Shown: piece by piece, positions 53,184 through 60,800 of the stretch
How positions within the stretch are numbered: position 1 is the first letter of the stretch
Layout of the letters: every line of letters begins with the position of its first letter
Assembly (NCBI GenBank): GCA_016192995.1
Contig: JACPTB010000002.1
Span: forward strand, 34,283-98,282
Direction: 5' to 3'
Length of the DNA stretch: 64,000 bases
Origin: Candidatus Woesearchaeota archaeon
Lineage (GTDB): Archaea; Nanobdellota; Nanobdellia; Woesearchaeales; DSVV01
Translations under genes and position numbers: made by a program
Notes under the pieces: model-generated
Told to the model about the DNA's origin: nothing
The model's input: the letters and a program-made list of their open reading frames with translations, nothing else
Databases searched by the model: none

Positions 53184-54542
53184 TTATTTAAACAAGAATT
53201 GCAGTCTTTTAAGAAGCTTAAACAAAGCTCCTTGTTGAACACATTTATTTTTAACGCATTTTTCAGTAATACATTCAGCATCTTCAGCACAATAACCATA
53301 AAGTTCTTTTTTTACCGGCAGTGAAGGTAATGAATCTTCAATAACTGATTCTATTTCCAGGTCTGTTGAAGAAGGATTTTGAGGTCCTGGTAACTCTTCA
53401 GGAACAGATGGTATTGTAGACTGCCCCGTAGTTGATGTTTTTGTTGATTTATTAATTACAGGCGCTAATTCTTTGCCTTTATTACGAATAAATTGATTAT
53501 TCTTTTCATTTGTTTCTATGATCAAATCCTTTGGATCAACATATGCGTAAACAGGATATAATTCATGAGCAAATTGAAATGTTTGACTATATGATTTGGA
53601 AGGTATTTCGATACATTGTGTAGGATGAAGTACTCCTTCAAATCGCGATAATGAGGTTACATCATAAACTGAAAAAGCGACAAGAAAATTAGATGTTTTT
53701 ATATCACCTCCATTACAAACAACAGCAACAATAGTATTAGAAGAATACCTAACACTTTTAATATAGAGATCTGAGCGAGGAACTACTTCAGGAACATAAT
53801 CTTCAGTTATAATATCATCAATAAGTTCAGGAAGATTTGTTCTGCCATAATCAAGAGATAATCGTGAAATACCAACACCGCGTGATTCTATACCAATAAA
53901 AGTCTGAATGGCATTAGGAAAATGCTCCCTAAACAGAGTAACTCCTATTTGCTTACCGTCTTGGTCATAAGCCCGAATATAGGCAACATTATCAGTGCCA
54001 TATTCATTCCCATTTCCTATATAAAAACCGACTCTTTTTTTAGGAGTTTTAAAACCCATAACTAGAGGAACATATTTACTCGTATACGGCCATTTTGGCA
54101 AAGCTGCAAGAGCATTTTTTCCTGAGTGAGGTGTATATTTTAAGTAGAATTCATCTTGAATATCTGGATTAAGAACTACAAGACGCTGATTTTTTTCTGG
54201 TAAAAATGCAATATCATGAGAAGTATAGTATTGATGAGAAACTTCAGATGCTCTTGACAAGCCTTCAAAGTCTAAAGGAGTTAGTTGAGTAGAAAAAGCT
54301 TCTTTCCCAACAAATGTGACCATGGTTGGGATCTTTTTTATTTTATCATTCGTGAGGGTATAAACAGGAGTGCCTGTAGCATCAGGAGGTGGTTTTTGAG
54401 CATCCTCGAAAGTAAGCCAACTTTTAACATTTTTATGAGTTCCTGATTGAGGAATAACGTAATTAATTTTAGCATTCACATAAGGAAGCAAGAAGAAAAC
54501 TAATAATAACAGAACAATGATTAACCTTTTTTTTTCCTTCAT
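53184..54542 (-). CDS. secreted CARDB-like protein
   Basis: 452 residues from the Met at 54542 (an AGGG-containing site precedes it; the longer GTG reading is less likely). Signal peptide to about residue 24 (LLPYVNA-K). The middle domain (about 30-240) is beta-rich and unrecognised; at 245-360 a CARDB/Ig-like fold ('DLYIKSVRYSSNTIVAVVCNGGD', 'DLIIETNEKNNQF'); then a Pro/Ser linker and a terminal Cys motif 'YCAEDAECITEKCVKNKC'. Probably surface-exposed. Confidence 0.75.
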   Translation of the reverse strand: MKEKKRLIIVLLLLVFFLLPYVNAKINYVIPQSGTHKNVKSWLTFEDAQKPPPDATGTPVYTLTNDKIKKIPTMVTFVGKEAFSTQLTPLDFEGLSRASEVSHQYYTSHDIAFLPEKNQRLVVLNPDIQDEFYLKYTPHSGKNALAALPKWPYTSKYVPLVMGFKTPKKRVGFYIGNGNEYGTDNVAYIRAYDQDGKQIGVTLFREHFPNAIQTFIGIESRGVGISRLSLDYGRTNLPELIDDIITEDYVPEVVPRSDLYIKSVRYSSNTIVAVVCNGGDIKTSNFLVAFSVYDVTSLSRFEGVLHPTQCIEIPSKSYSQTFQFAHELYPVYAYVDPKDLIIETNEKNNQFIRNKGKELAPVINKSTKTSTTGQSTIPSVPEELPGPQNPSSTDLEIESVIEDSLPSLPVKKELYGYCAEDAECITEKCVKNKCVQQGALFKLLKRLQFLFK

Positions 54543-54637
54543 AGCAATAACCCTAAACACAGTTTTTTTAGGGCAATACCCATTTATATATTTTTTGTAA
54601 CTGATCTGTAAAGAAAAATAGAATAAAGCTATCCGCC

Positions 54638-54789
54638 GTACCTATTAAGTCTGGTGGTTTAGCGCCTATTTTGTGAAGCTCTTCCATGCTTACATTGGGG
54701 ATTTTTCTGAGTGCCAGAGAGAAAAATCCAAGGTTAAATACCTTTTGAAGCTGAACTGGCGCTAAACCCGAAGAAGACTTAATACGTAC
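54638..54789 (+). mobile_element. palindromic element E10 (type 1 core, GTAC ends)
   Basis: 152 bp. Ends GTACCTATTAAGTCT / AAGACTTAATACGTAC; inner stem GGTTTAGCGCC / GGCGCTAAACC; hairpin loop variant CTGAGTGCCAGAGAG. Flanked by TATCCGCC (54630-54637) and TATCCGCT (54790-54797), 7 of 8 matching. E11 follows immediately. Confidence 0.86.
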
Positions 54790-54797
54790 TATCCGCT

Positions 54798-55023
54798 GGC
54801 TTCGGTGAAAATCTCGGCATAGCCTCGGTTTTGGTGCCGTGATTATCTCACTTATTTATAAGAAGGAAAAAATTCCTATTGGAATTCCCTTTTTTCCCAT
54901 GTATTAATTTGAAGGATAATCACCAGCATGGCACCAAAAACTATACTAATCAAAGAAAGTGTTGAATAACATTTGACTTTCTTTGATGGTATATTGCTAC
55001 GCAATACATTTTCACCGAAGCCC
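54798..55023 (-). mobile_element. palindromic element E11 (type 2 core, inverted, extra arm)
   Basis: 226 bp. Terminal stem GGCTTCGGTGAAAAT / ATTTTCACCGAAGCC; inner GGTTTTGGTGCC / GGCACCAAAAAC; central type 2 arm. An added arm ATCAAAGAAAGT / ACTTTCTTTGAT (about 54955-54998) enlarges it. Flanked by TATCCGCT (54790-54797) and TATCCGCC (55024-55031), sharing the first with E10. Confidence 0.83.
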
Positions 55024-55067
55024 TATCCGCCGATAGATTTATATAGTTTAAATCAAAAAGAAAGCAT

Positions 55068-55400
55068 ATGAGAAAAGAGGTATCACTGGAGCATTTAGTA
55101 GAAAAACATGCGAAACACAAACATTTTCATAGGCAATTAACAAAACATATGACCATGATAATTCTAGTAGTAAGTGGTTTAGTGATTATGGTAAAAATGC
55201 TGCCTTCATTAACGGGGTTCGTTGTTGCAAGCGGAGAAACAGTGTCAAAGACAGTTACTTCTTCATCAAGTGCTTTAGCAACAGTAAAACAAAGTGGGAA
55301 TAGAGTGTTATTTCAGATTTATTTATGGGTAGTATGGTTAGTAGCCATTATGATGCTTTGTATGGTTAATTTCGAGCATGAAATTAAAACAAGGCGTTGA
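55068..55400 (+). CDS. hypothetical small membrane protein
   Basis: 110 residues, not recognised. A His/Lys-rich N-terminus (EKHAKHKHFHRQLTKHM) is followed by two membrane helices (about 28-52 and 82-100) with a Ser/Thr-rich loop. TATA at 55036-55045 (tttatatag) fits the ATG at 55068. Placed between a divergent element pair and mbf1. Confidence 0.65.
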   Translation: MRKEVSLEHLVEKHAKHKHFHRQLTKHMTMIILVVSGLVIMVKMLPSLTGFVVASGETVSKTVTSSSSALATVKQSGNRVLFQIYLWVVWLVAIMMLCMVNFEHEIKTRR

Positions 55401-55433
55401 TAAAAAGCTCCGGTGAAAAGGTATTATTAAGAA

Positions 55434-55901
55434 CTATTTCTTCTTGAGATTAAGCATATCGCCAATAGTTAACACCGATGACGAAGATCTTTTTTGAATG
55501 CCATGGCTTTCAGTATGTTGTTCGACAAGCTTCATTTCCAGATATTTTTCTAATTTTCGAGATAATGCCAATGACGGCTCAAATGTTCCAGACTCAAGTT
55601 TTTGTATAAGAGAAACACGTTCTGCCAGTTTCTTAGCTAAATCTTCCTGCTTTAAACCGAGTTTTTCCCGCTTTTCTTTAATAAGCTGCGCATAATTCTC
55701 AACAATAACCTCAACATGTTCTTCTTGAGGAAATTGAGGTCGAGAAACAAGAGGAGATTGATTTTTGGTTTGTTCAGATAGTTTTTGAAACGGCTTTAAT
55801 GTCTTGCCAAACTTAGTGCACGTTGCGCAAAGATTCATGTACGTTCCTTCAAGAGAAGTAACAAAGAGTTTTCCTTGTTTTCCACACATTTCGCATTCCA
55901 C
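55434..55901 (-). CDS. multiprotein bridging factor 1 (MBF1)-type regulator
   Basis: 155 residues from a GTG at 55901 preceded by GGGGTGA; the longer reading upstream overlaps truD out of frame and is spurious. N-terminal zinc ribbon (CEMCG, CATC) followed by a Cro/C1-type HTH at about 75-130 (ENYAQLIKEKREKLGLKQED, 'SLIQKLESGTFEPSL'). The archaeal MBF1 layout. A transcription or ribosome-associated factor; follows truD on the same strand. Confidence 0.92.
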   Translation of the reverse strand: MECEMCGKQGKLFVTSLEGTYMNLCATCTKFGKTLKPFQKLSEQTKNQSPLVSRPQFPQEEHVEVIVENYAQLIKEKREKLGLKQEDLAKKLAERVSLIQKLESGTFEPSLALSRKLEKYLEMKLVEQHTESHGIQKRSSSSVLTIGDMLNLKKK

Positions 55902-55974
55902 TATTTCACCCCTTTGAAAGTACAAGATTGAGTATAAACAGAGTATTAAAAAAAGATATTTAAATGTATCTGTT

Positions 55975-56865
55975 TTATCCAAACAAACTCTTGATGACAA
56001 CCGTAGCATAACATCCTTTAGGCAAAGTAAACATAAGTTTATATGTTGAAGGATCCAGTTGTTGGGAGGAAAAATCTTTGACATCAATAATAAGTTGTCG
56101 TTCATCTCCTTCTTGGCTTAGTTCTGGAAATTCCCTAAAAAGAAATTCCCTATGGCCATTGGCAAACCCATAGAGGGAAAAACTTCTTGGGGGAATTTTC
56201 TCGAGAGGAAAAGAAAACTGGCCAAGAACATACGCCACATCATAATGCGGAGTTAAACTGATATATTCACGCACTTCTTCATTCCAAAGATATCCTTGAT
56301 AAGCATGAAGATATAGACGAAGCTGTTGTTTAGGAAGCATACGCAAGGCGCTAATATAATTATTTTGAGTGACAGGTAATCCTAAACGCCCGCATACTTC
56401 TGCAAACTTCCGTTCAACAAGAAGCTGACCAATAAGGTGATTATCTTTTTGTTTGCCAAAACGCTGATTATCAAAGTAATTAATAACGGAGCAAAGCTGA
56501 CGAGGAACTTGAGCAGCATTTCTCACCATAATTTCAAATTTATTTCCTTGTGAAGTACCAAGATTAAGACGTTCATTGCCTTTACCAAGATAGGTCACCT
56601 CAATATCTGGGAGATGAAGATCTTTATGAGGACCATGTTTAATAGATAAGTGCTGTGTAGTAATCCCTTGTTTATCTTTATTTCCAGCAACGTTGATAAA
56701 TTTAGGATTAATCTGAAAATGCTCGGCAATTTTTCGAACAGCGTCAAGAGTTGTATAATCTCTTTTTTTAAGGGAATAATAAGTATATATTCCTTGTTCA
56801 TGAAAAGAAAGTTCCATGATTTCAGTTACTATGAAGTCTTCAGGTTTCTCTTTGATAACATACAT
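55975..56865 (-). CDS. truD: tRNA pseudouridine synthase TruD
   Basis: 296 residues, shorter than many archaeal TruD. The catalytic Asp is D64 in 'AGNKDKQGITTQ', with 'NYFDNQRFG' and 'YLWNEEVR' conserved. It makes pseudouridine at position 13 of tRNA in bacteria. The TRUD insertion domain appears reduced. Divergent from trxB. Confidence 0.93.
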   Translation of the reverse strand: MYVIKEKPEDFIVTEIMELSFHEQGIYTYYSLKKRDYTTLDAVRKIAEHFQINPKFINVAGNKDKQGITTQHLSIKHGPHKDLHLPDIEVTYLGKGNERLNLGTSQGNKFEIMVRNAAQVPRQLCSVINYFDNQRFGKQKDNHLIGQLLVERKFAEVCGRLGLPVTQNNYISALRMLPKQQLRLYLHAYQGYLWNEEVREYISLTPHYDVAYVLGQFSFPLEKIPPRSFSLYGFANGHREFLFREFPELSQEGDERQLIIDVKDFSSQQLDPSTYKLMFTLPKGCYATVVIKSLFG

Positions 56866-56938
56866 AATTTAAAGAAAACAACACTCAGATTTAAAGGTAA
56901 TCTTTATAAATTATTGAAAACTTCAGATAACAACAACT

Positions 56939-57919
56939 ATGAAAACACAAAAAAACATTGAAAAAAGCAGGGGAAATAATGAGAATAGATATGATATTAT
57001 TATCATTGGTTCAGGACCAGCTGGATTAACTGCAGGATTATACGCTAGCAGAGCAAATTTAAGTGTTCTTTGTATTGAAGGCAAAGCCAGTCAAGCAGGC
57101 GGGCAATTAATGCTAACCTCTGATGTAGAAAACTATCCTGGATTTCCGAAAGGGATTCTCGGCCCAGAAATGATGAAATTATTTCGAGATCAAGCAGAGC
57201 GCTTTGGAACGAAATATCTGACAAAGAATGTAACCAAAGTAGACCTGTCCGGAACAACAAAAAAAGTATGGGTTGATACAAATGTTTATGAGGCAAAAGC
57301 AGTTATTATTGCAACAGGTGCGTCTGCGTTATGGCTTAGATTAGAAAATGAAAAACTATTACAGGGCAGAGGGGTTTCTGGCTGCGCAACGTGTGACGCA
57401 TATTTTTTTAAAGATAAAAAAGTAGTGGTTGTTGGCGGTGGAGATTCTGCTATGGAAGAATCATTAACGTTGGCAAAATTCGCATCATCTATTGCTATTG
57501 TTCACCGAAGAGATGAGTTCAGGGCTTCTAAGATCATGCAGGATCGTGTTTTAAACAATAAAAAAATAACAGTTATCTGGGACAGCACTGTTGTTGATGT
57601 GCTTGACGTCAAAAAAGGAAAAGTAACCGGAGTAAAAATTCAGAACCTTAAAACAAGGAAAATTACGGAATACCAATGTGATGGCTTATTTGTTGCTATT
57701 GGCCATAAACCAAACACTGATTTGTTTAAAGGTATTATTGAGGTAGATGAAAAAGGCTTCATTCTAACCAAAGGAAAATCAACACAAACAAATATTAAGG
57801 GTGTTTTTGCTTGCGGTGATGTGCAGGATCATGTATATAAACAAGCAGTAACTGCGGCTGGCACTGGTTGTATGGCAGCATTAGATGCTGAACGATATCT
57901 AGAAACACTGAAGGAATAA
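56939..57919 (+). CDS. trxB: thioredoxin reductase
   Basis: 326 residues. FAD-binding GSGPAGLTAGLYASRA (25-40), redox pair C149-A-T-C152, NAD(P)H-binding 'VVVVGGGDSAMEE' and C-terminal FAD motif 'GVFACGDVQD'. The first ~17 residues are a polar extension. Transfers electrons from NAD(P)H to thioredoxin-like proteins. TATA-like ctttataaatt near 56901-56911 gives a short leader. Confidence 0.94.
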   Translation: MKTQKNIEKSRGNNENRYDIIIIGSGPAGLTAGLYASRANLSVLCIEGKASQAGGQLMLTSDVENYPGFPKGILGPEMMKLFRDQAERFGTKYLTKNVTKVDLSGTTKKVWVDTNVYEAKAVIIATGASALWLRLENEKLLQGRGVSGCATCDAYFFKDKKVVVVGGGDSAMEESLTLAKFASSIAIVHRRDEFRASKIMQDRVLNNKKITVIWDSTVVDVLDVKKGKVTGVKIQNLKTRKITEYQCDGLFVAIGHKPNTDLFKGIIEVDEKGFILTKGKSTQTNIKGVFACGDVQDHVYKQAVTAAGTGCMAALDAERYLETLKE

Positions 57920-57938
57920 TCACAACCAGATGAATAAA

Positions 57939-58211
57939 TTAGTCTTGAATAAATTCTTCATCATTTTTCAAACAATGTAATGCGCGTGCAAATTCACGCT
58001 TTATGTATTCAAGATGATCTTCTTGAGAAACATAATGATGTTTTTTAACCCATGTTAAAACATCTTCTACATTATTAGTATGGATTTCATCTTCAATAAT
58101 ATTTGGATACCATGACTTTTTATTCTGATACTTACAAAAAGCTACCCCTATCATATTGGTTTCTTTCTCTACTCTAATTAAAAAGTAACCTACAGGATCA
58201 AATTTCATCAT
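57939..58211 (-). CDS. small DUF4346-like protein
   Basis: 90 residues. The start 'FDPVGYFLIRVEKETNMIGVAFC' resembles the DPxGYFxI motif of DUF4346 domains, followed by a helical C-terminal half (VEDVLTWVKKHHYVSQEDHLEYIKRE). Free-standing here. Function unknown; the family match is tentative. It follows the nth gene on the same strand. Confidence 0.55.
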   Translation of the reverse strand: MMKFDPVGYFLIRVEKETNMIGVAFCKYQNKKSWYPNIIEDEIHTNNVEDVLTWVKKHHYVSQEDHLEYIKREFARALHCLKNDEEFIQD

Positions 58212-58242
58212 GCCTCTAAAGAATAATTATCACTTTTTAAAC

Positions 58243-58902
58243 CTATCGTGAATATTTCACACCAATTTTAGGGCAATAATCATTAATGCCGCATTTGCTG
58301 CAGAGTGGAGAAACACTTAAACAGACATTTTGTCCATAGCTGACCATCATTTCATTGATTTCTTTCCAGTATTTCTGGGGAAGAACTTTATATAAGGCTT
58401 GTTCAGTTTCTTCAGGAGTTTTAGTTTTTACCCACCCTAAACGATTGCTAATAATATGAACATGGCTATCAACACAAATATAGTGGTCATGACCAAAACC
58501 AAGAAGCATAGTTAAGGTCGCAGTTTTTCTTCCAACGCCTGGCAACGCCAATACTTTTTCAAAATCTTCAGGAACCTTGCCATGGTAAGTTTCAATGAGG
58601 ATTCTGCAGATTTCCAAAATATGTTTTGCTTTAGTGGGATAAAAACCAACAGGATAAATAAGTTTTTCAATTTCCTTGGATGATAAGCCAAGCATCTTTT
58701 GAGGAGTATCTGCTGCTTTGAAAAGACACAAAGAAGCTTGCAAGGTAACAGAATCTTTTGTACGCAAACTAAGAATCGTAGAAATAAGAACTTTAAAGGG
58801 GTTTCCTGCAAGTGAAATTTCAGTAACAACTGGTTTCATGTGTAAAGGATATTCTTTACGCATACTTGAAAGGACAAGCTTAATCGTTTTTTCTTGAATC
58901 AT
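58243..58902 (-). CDS. nth: endonuclease III
   Basis: 219 residues from the ATG at 58902, which lies 12 bases after the OGG stop; a longer reading overlaps that gene out of frame. HhH-GPD fold with LPGVGRKTATLTML (catalytic Lys inside), the Asp in 'CVDSHVHI', and the 4Fe-4S loop C-x6-C-x2-C-x5-C (CLSVSPLCSKCGINDYC). A DNA glycosylase/AP lyase for oxidised pyrimidines. Third gene of a repair operon. Confidence 0.94.
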   Translation of the reverse strand: MIQEKTIKLVLSSMRKEYPLHMKPVVTEISLAGNPFKVLISTILSLRTKDSVTLQASLCLFKAADTPQKMLGLSSKEIEKLIYPVGFYPTKAKHILEICRILIETYHGKVPEDFEKVLALPGVGRKTATLTMLLGFGHDHYICVDSHVHIISNRLGWVKTKTPEETEQALYKVLPQKYWKEINEMMVSYGQNVCLSVSPLCSKCGINDYCPKIGVKYSR

Positions 58903-58913
58903 TTTTTCTCTGA

Positions 58914-59738
58914 TTATACGCCATTCTTTCCCTTCATTCTCCAATAATGGAAAAGATATTGCTGCGCATAACCAGCATGATTGCCCCACTTTTCCTGGGC
59001 AAAATCAGCAATTTCCTGCGGGGAAACCTGTTTTTGATCTGAAAAATAAAGCTCTTTCATAGCTTTAGTTATCCAGGTATCTACAGGAAATGCCTGGGTA
59101 AATCCAAGGGAAAAAAGTAACACACAGTCGGCAACTTTCGGCCCAACACCATTAAGCTTAAGAAGCTGGACTTTTGCCTGGTCGTAGGGCATTGTTTTAA
59201 GCTGCTCTAAAAATGATTCAGTTACAATAAGATTTGCTTGATGAATAAATTCTGCGCGGTATCCTGTTTTTGAAGACTTTATTTTATCAAGGTTAGTCAT
59301 GCTCCCGCACGTTGGAAAAGTATGTGATCTAATATGGTCAAGAAATATTTTTTCTCCAAAATATCGTGAGAGAAGATCAAGATTGAGCTTAATCTTAGGA
59401 ATATTTGCATTTGAGGAGCATAAAAAAGAGATTAAGCACTCCCAAGGATCTTGCTGAATAAGCTTCAAGCCATTATAATTGGTAACTGCGCGATGAAGAT
59501 GTTTATCGGGAGCAAATTTTTTAAAAATAGGATGCAAGTCAAGATCAAGGTTAAAAAATTGAGAAATAAATTTTTGGCTGGTGCCATCATAGTATAATTT
59601 GTTTCCTTCTTGTTTTATTTTAAAGAGTTTATGTTTAGCATTAACATAATAAAAACCGTTTTCTTGATGAAAACGAAATATTTGCCCTGATTCAAGAGTG
59701 TGTTGAAGATTAAAATCTTTTACCGTAAGTGTGTTCAT
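58914..59738 (-). CDS. ogg: 8-oxoguanine DNA glycosylase, OGG1-like
   Basis: 274 residues, the two-domain OGG1-type protein: N-terminal beta domain (LQHTLESGQIFRFH), then HhH-GPD with LNGVGPKVADCVLL (catalytic K201) and 'FPVDTWITKAM' (D220). Removes 8-oxoguanine. The start overlaps the zinc-ribbon gene by ATGA (59735-59738), and nth follows by 12 bases. Confidence 0.93.
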   Translation of the reverse strand: MNTLTVKDFNLQHTLESGQIFRFHQENGFYYVNAKHKLFKIKQEGNKLYYDGTSQKFISQFFNLDLDLHPIFKKFAPDKHLHRAVTNYNGLKLIQQDPWECLISFLCSSNANIPKIKLNLDLLSRYFGEKIFLDHIRSHTFPTCGSMTNLDKIKSSKTGYRAEFIHQANLIVTESFLEQLKTMPYDQAKVQLLKLNGVGPKVADCVLLFSLGFTQAFPVDTWITKAMKELYFSDQKQVSPQEIADFAQEKWGNHAGYAQQYLFHYWRMKGKNGV

Positions 59739-60022
59739 CGTAAGGTATGATTGGTTTGGTTTTCATTTTGTAAACCATGATCATCTTGATCAGGTTTGTT
59801 ACCGCAAGTATTACAGCTTTGTTGAGAATCATCTTCTTGATCCTGAGTTATATCTTCGATGCCATCGAACCCAGATCCACAAGCGTGACAAAAACTATCT
59901 TGAAGCATCACTTCTGCGCCGCATTCGCATAAGAAACAATCAGAAGCTTCAAGCTCATCTCCGCAAGATCTGCAAAAATGATCACCCTTTTTAGGCTCAA
60001 TGCCGCAATTGCAGGCAACCAA
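59735..60022 (-). CDS. double zinc-ribbon protein
   Basis: 95 residues from a TTG at 60022, preceded by GGTGA; the longer TTG reading contains this site. Two to three zinc-ribbon motifs (CNCG/CRSCG, CECG/CHACG, CNTCG) with an acidic Gln/Asp-rich linker. Function unknown; its ATGA overlap with ogg ties it to the base-excision-repair operon, so a DNA or protein adaptor role is possible. Confidence 0.7.
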   Translation of the reverse strand: MVACNCGIEPKKGDHFCRSCGDELEASDCFLCECGAEVMLQDSFCHACGSGFDGIEDITQDQEDDSQQSCNTCGNKPDQDDHGLQNENQTNHTLR

Positions 60023-60079
60023 GATATCACCTCTACTCAATCGCAAACATAGACGATTATATAAATGTTACTTTTAATG

Positions 60080-60302
60080 GTATGTAATAAGTCTGGGGTT
60101 TTAGCGCCTACTTTTGTGAAGCTCCTCGATATATTTATTGGGGATTTTTCGGGGTTCCTTGCCGATAGGCAAGTCTTATAATCCCAGACGCAAGCCAAAT
60201 TATGACTCCTTGATTTATATTATTGAGGTACCTGAATCCGAAGGATCTCAGGGATTAAAAATAGTGATTTTTAATAAAACCAAAAGAGGACTTATTACGT
60301 AC
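60080..60302 (+). mobile_element. palindromic element E12 (GTAC ends, altered type 1 core)
   Basis: 223 bp. Left part follows E1 (GTATGTAATAAGTCT, GGGGTTTTAGCGCC, up to GGGGATTTTTCGGGGTTCC), then an insert starting CTTGCC-GATA-GGCAAG shared with E4, and a different right half before GGACTTATTACGTAC. Perfect target-site duplication TTTTAATG (60072-60079, 60303-60310). The ends still match though the interior has been replaced. Confidence 0.82.
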
Positions 60303-60332
60303 TTTTAATGAGACAAGAAAGATAATTATTAT

Positions 60333-60533
60333 TTATTGAGACAAATTAACTCGAATTTTTTTTGCAGAAGAATCAGGGCTGCGAAGATTCTCTAAAGTAT
60401 ATTGCTTAATACCTTGAGTTTCTGCCCATTTTTTTGCTCCTTCTTCAGTTGCAAATGTTTTTGGTCTGGATTTTCTATTTCTTCCAGTTACAAAACTGCA
60501 TTTTTTCAAGACTTTAAAATGTTGTTTAACCAT
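60333..60533 (-). CDS. small basic conserved-type hypothetical protein
   Basis: 66 residues, rich in Lys/Arg, with 'RPKTFATEEGAKKWAETQGI' and 'YTLENLRSPDSSAKKIRV'. The pattern suggests a small RNA- or DNA-binding fold with one central helix. Not assigned to a named family. Flanked by E12 and E13. Confidence 0.6.
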   Translation of the reverse strand: MVKQHFKVLKKCSFVTGRNRKSRPKTFATEEGAKKWAETQGIKQYTLENLRSPDSSAKKIRVNLSQ

Positions 60534-60576
60534 GATATTGAGAATAAATATGCTATTTATAAAGCTTGCGATCTCA

Positions 60577-60739
60577 TTGCTGTGTAGAAAATGTAGTTTT
60601 TGGTGCCATGCTGGTGATTATCTTTCAAATTAGTACGTGGGAAAAAAGGAAGTTCCAGTGGGAATTTTTTCCTTGTTGCACACAAACGGGATAATCACGG
60701 CACCAAAACTGAGGCATTAGCCGAGATTTTCTACACAAC
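60577..60739 (+). mobile_element. palindromic element E13 (type 2 core, third terminal stem)
   Basis: About 163 bp. Terminal stem TGTGTAGAAAAT / ATTTTCTACACA, inner GTTTTTGGTGCC / GGCACCAAAAC, TGATTATC / GATAATCA and the type 2 central arm (GGAAAAAAGG..CCTTGTT region). Flanking CGATCTCA (60569-60576) / CGATCTGA (60740-60747) match at 7 of 8 positions. Lies just upstream of the ppcA promoter. Confidence 0.8.
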
Positions 60740-60800
60740 CGATCTGATGATAAGAAATAGGACACAAAAAAATATAAACACAGAGCTTTTGTCAAGAATT

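Noticed and set aside
55902..56105. N-terminal extension of the MBF1 reading frame overlapping truD
   Set aside because: It has no zinc-ribbon homology, overlaps truD out of frame, and a GGGGTGA ribosome site points to the GTG at 55901.
58903..58989. 29-residue upstream extension of endonuclease III
   Set aside because: It overlaps the end of the OGG gene in another frame and precedes the normal family start; Met at 58902 is preferred.
24487..60739. Palindromic elements as simple rho-independent-style terminators
   Set aside because: They also lie between divergent genes, have 8-bp target duplications and occur in both orientations.
24487..60739. Palindromic elements as a dispersed CRISPR array
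   Set aside because: Copies are kilobases apart, without regular spacers, and no cas genes are present.
60747..60800. 18-residue extension of PEP carboxylase
   Set aside because: The likely TATA box lies within it and the family starts at MWIPRTMSTQHPDN.
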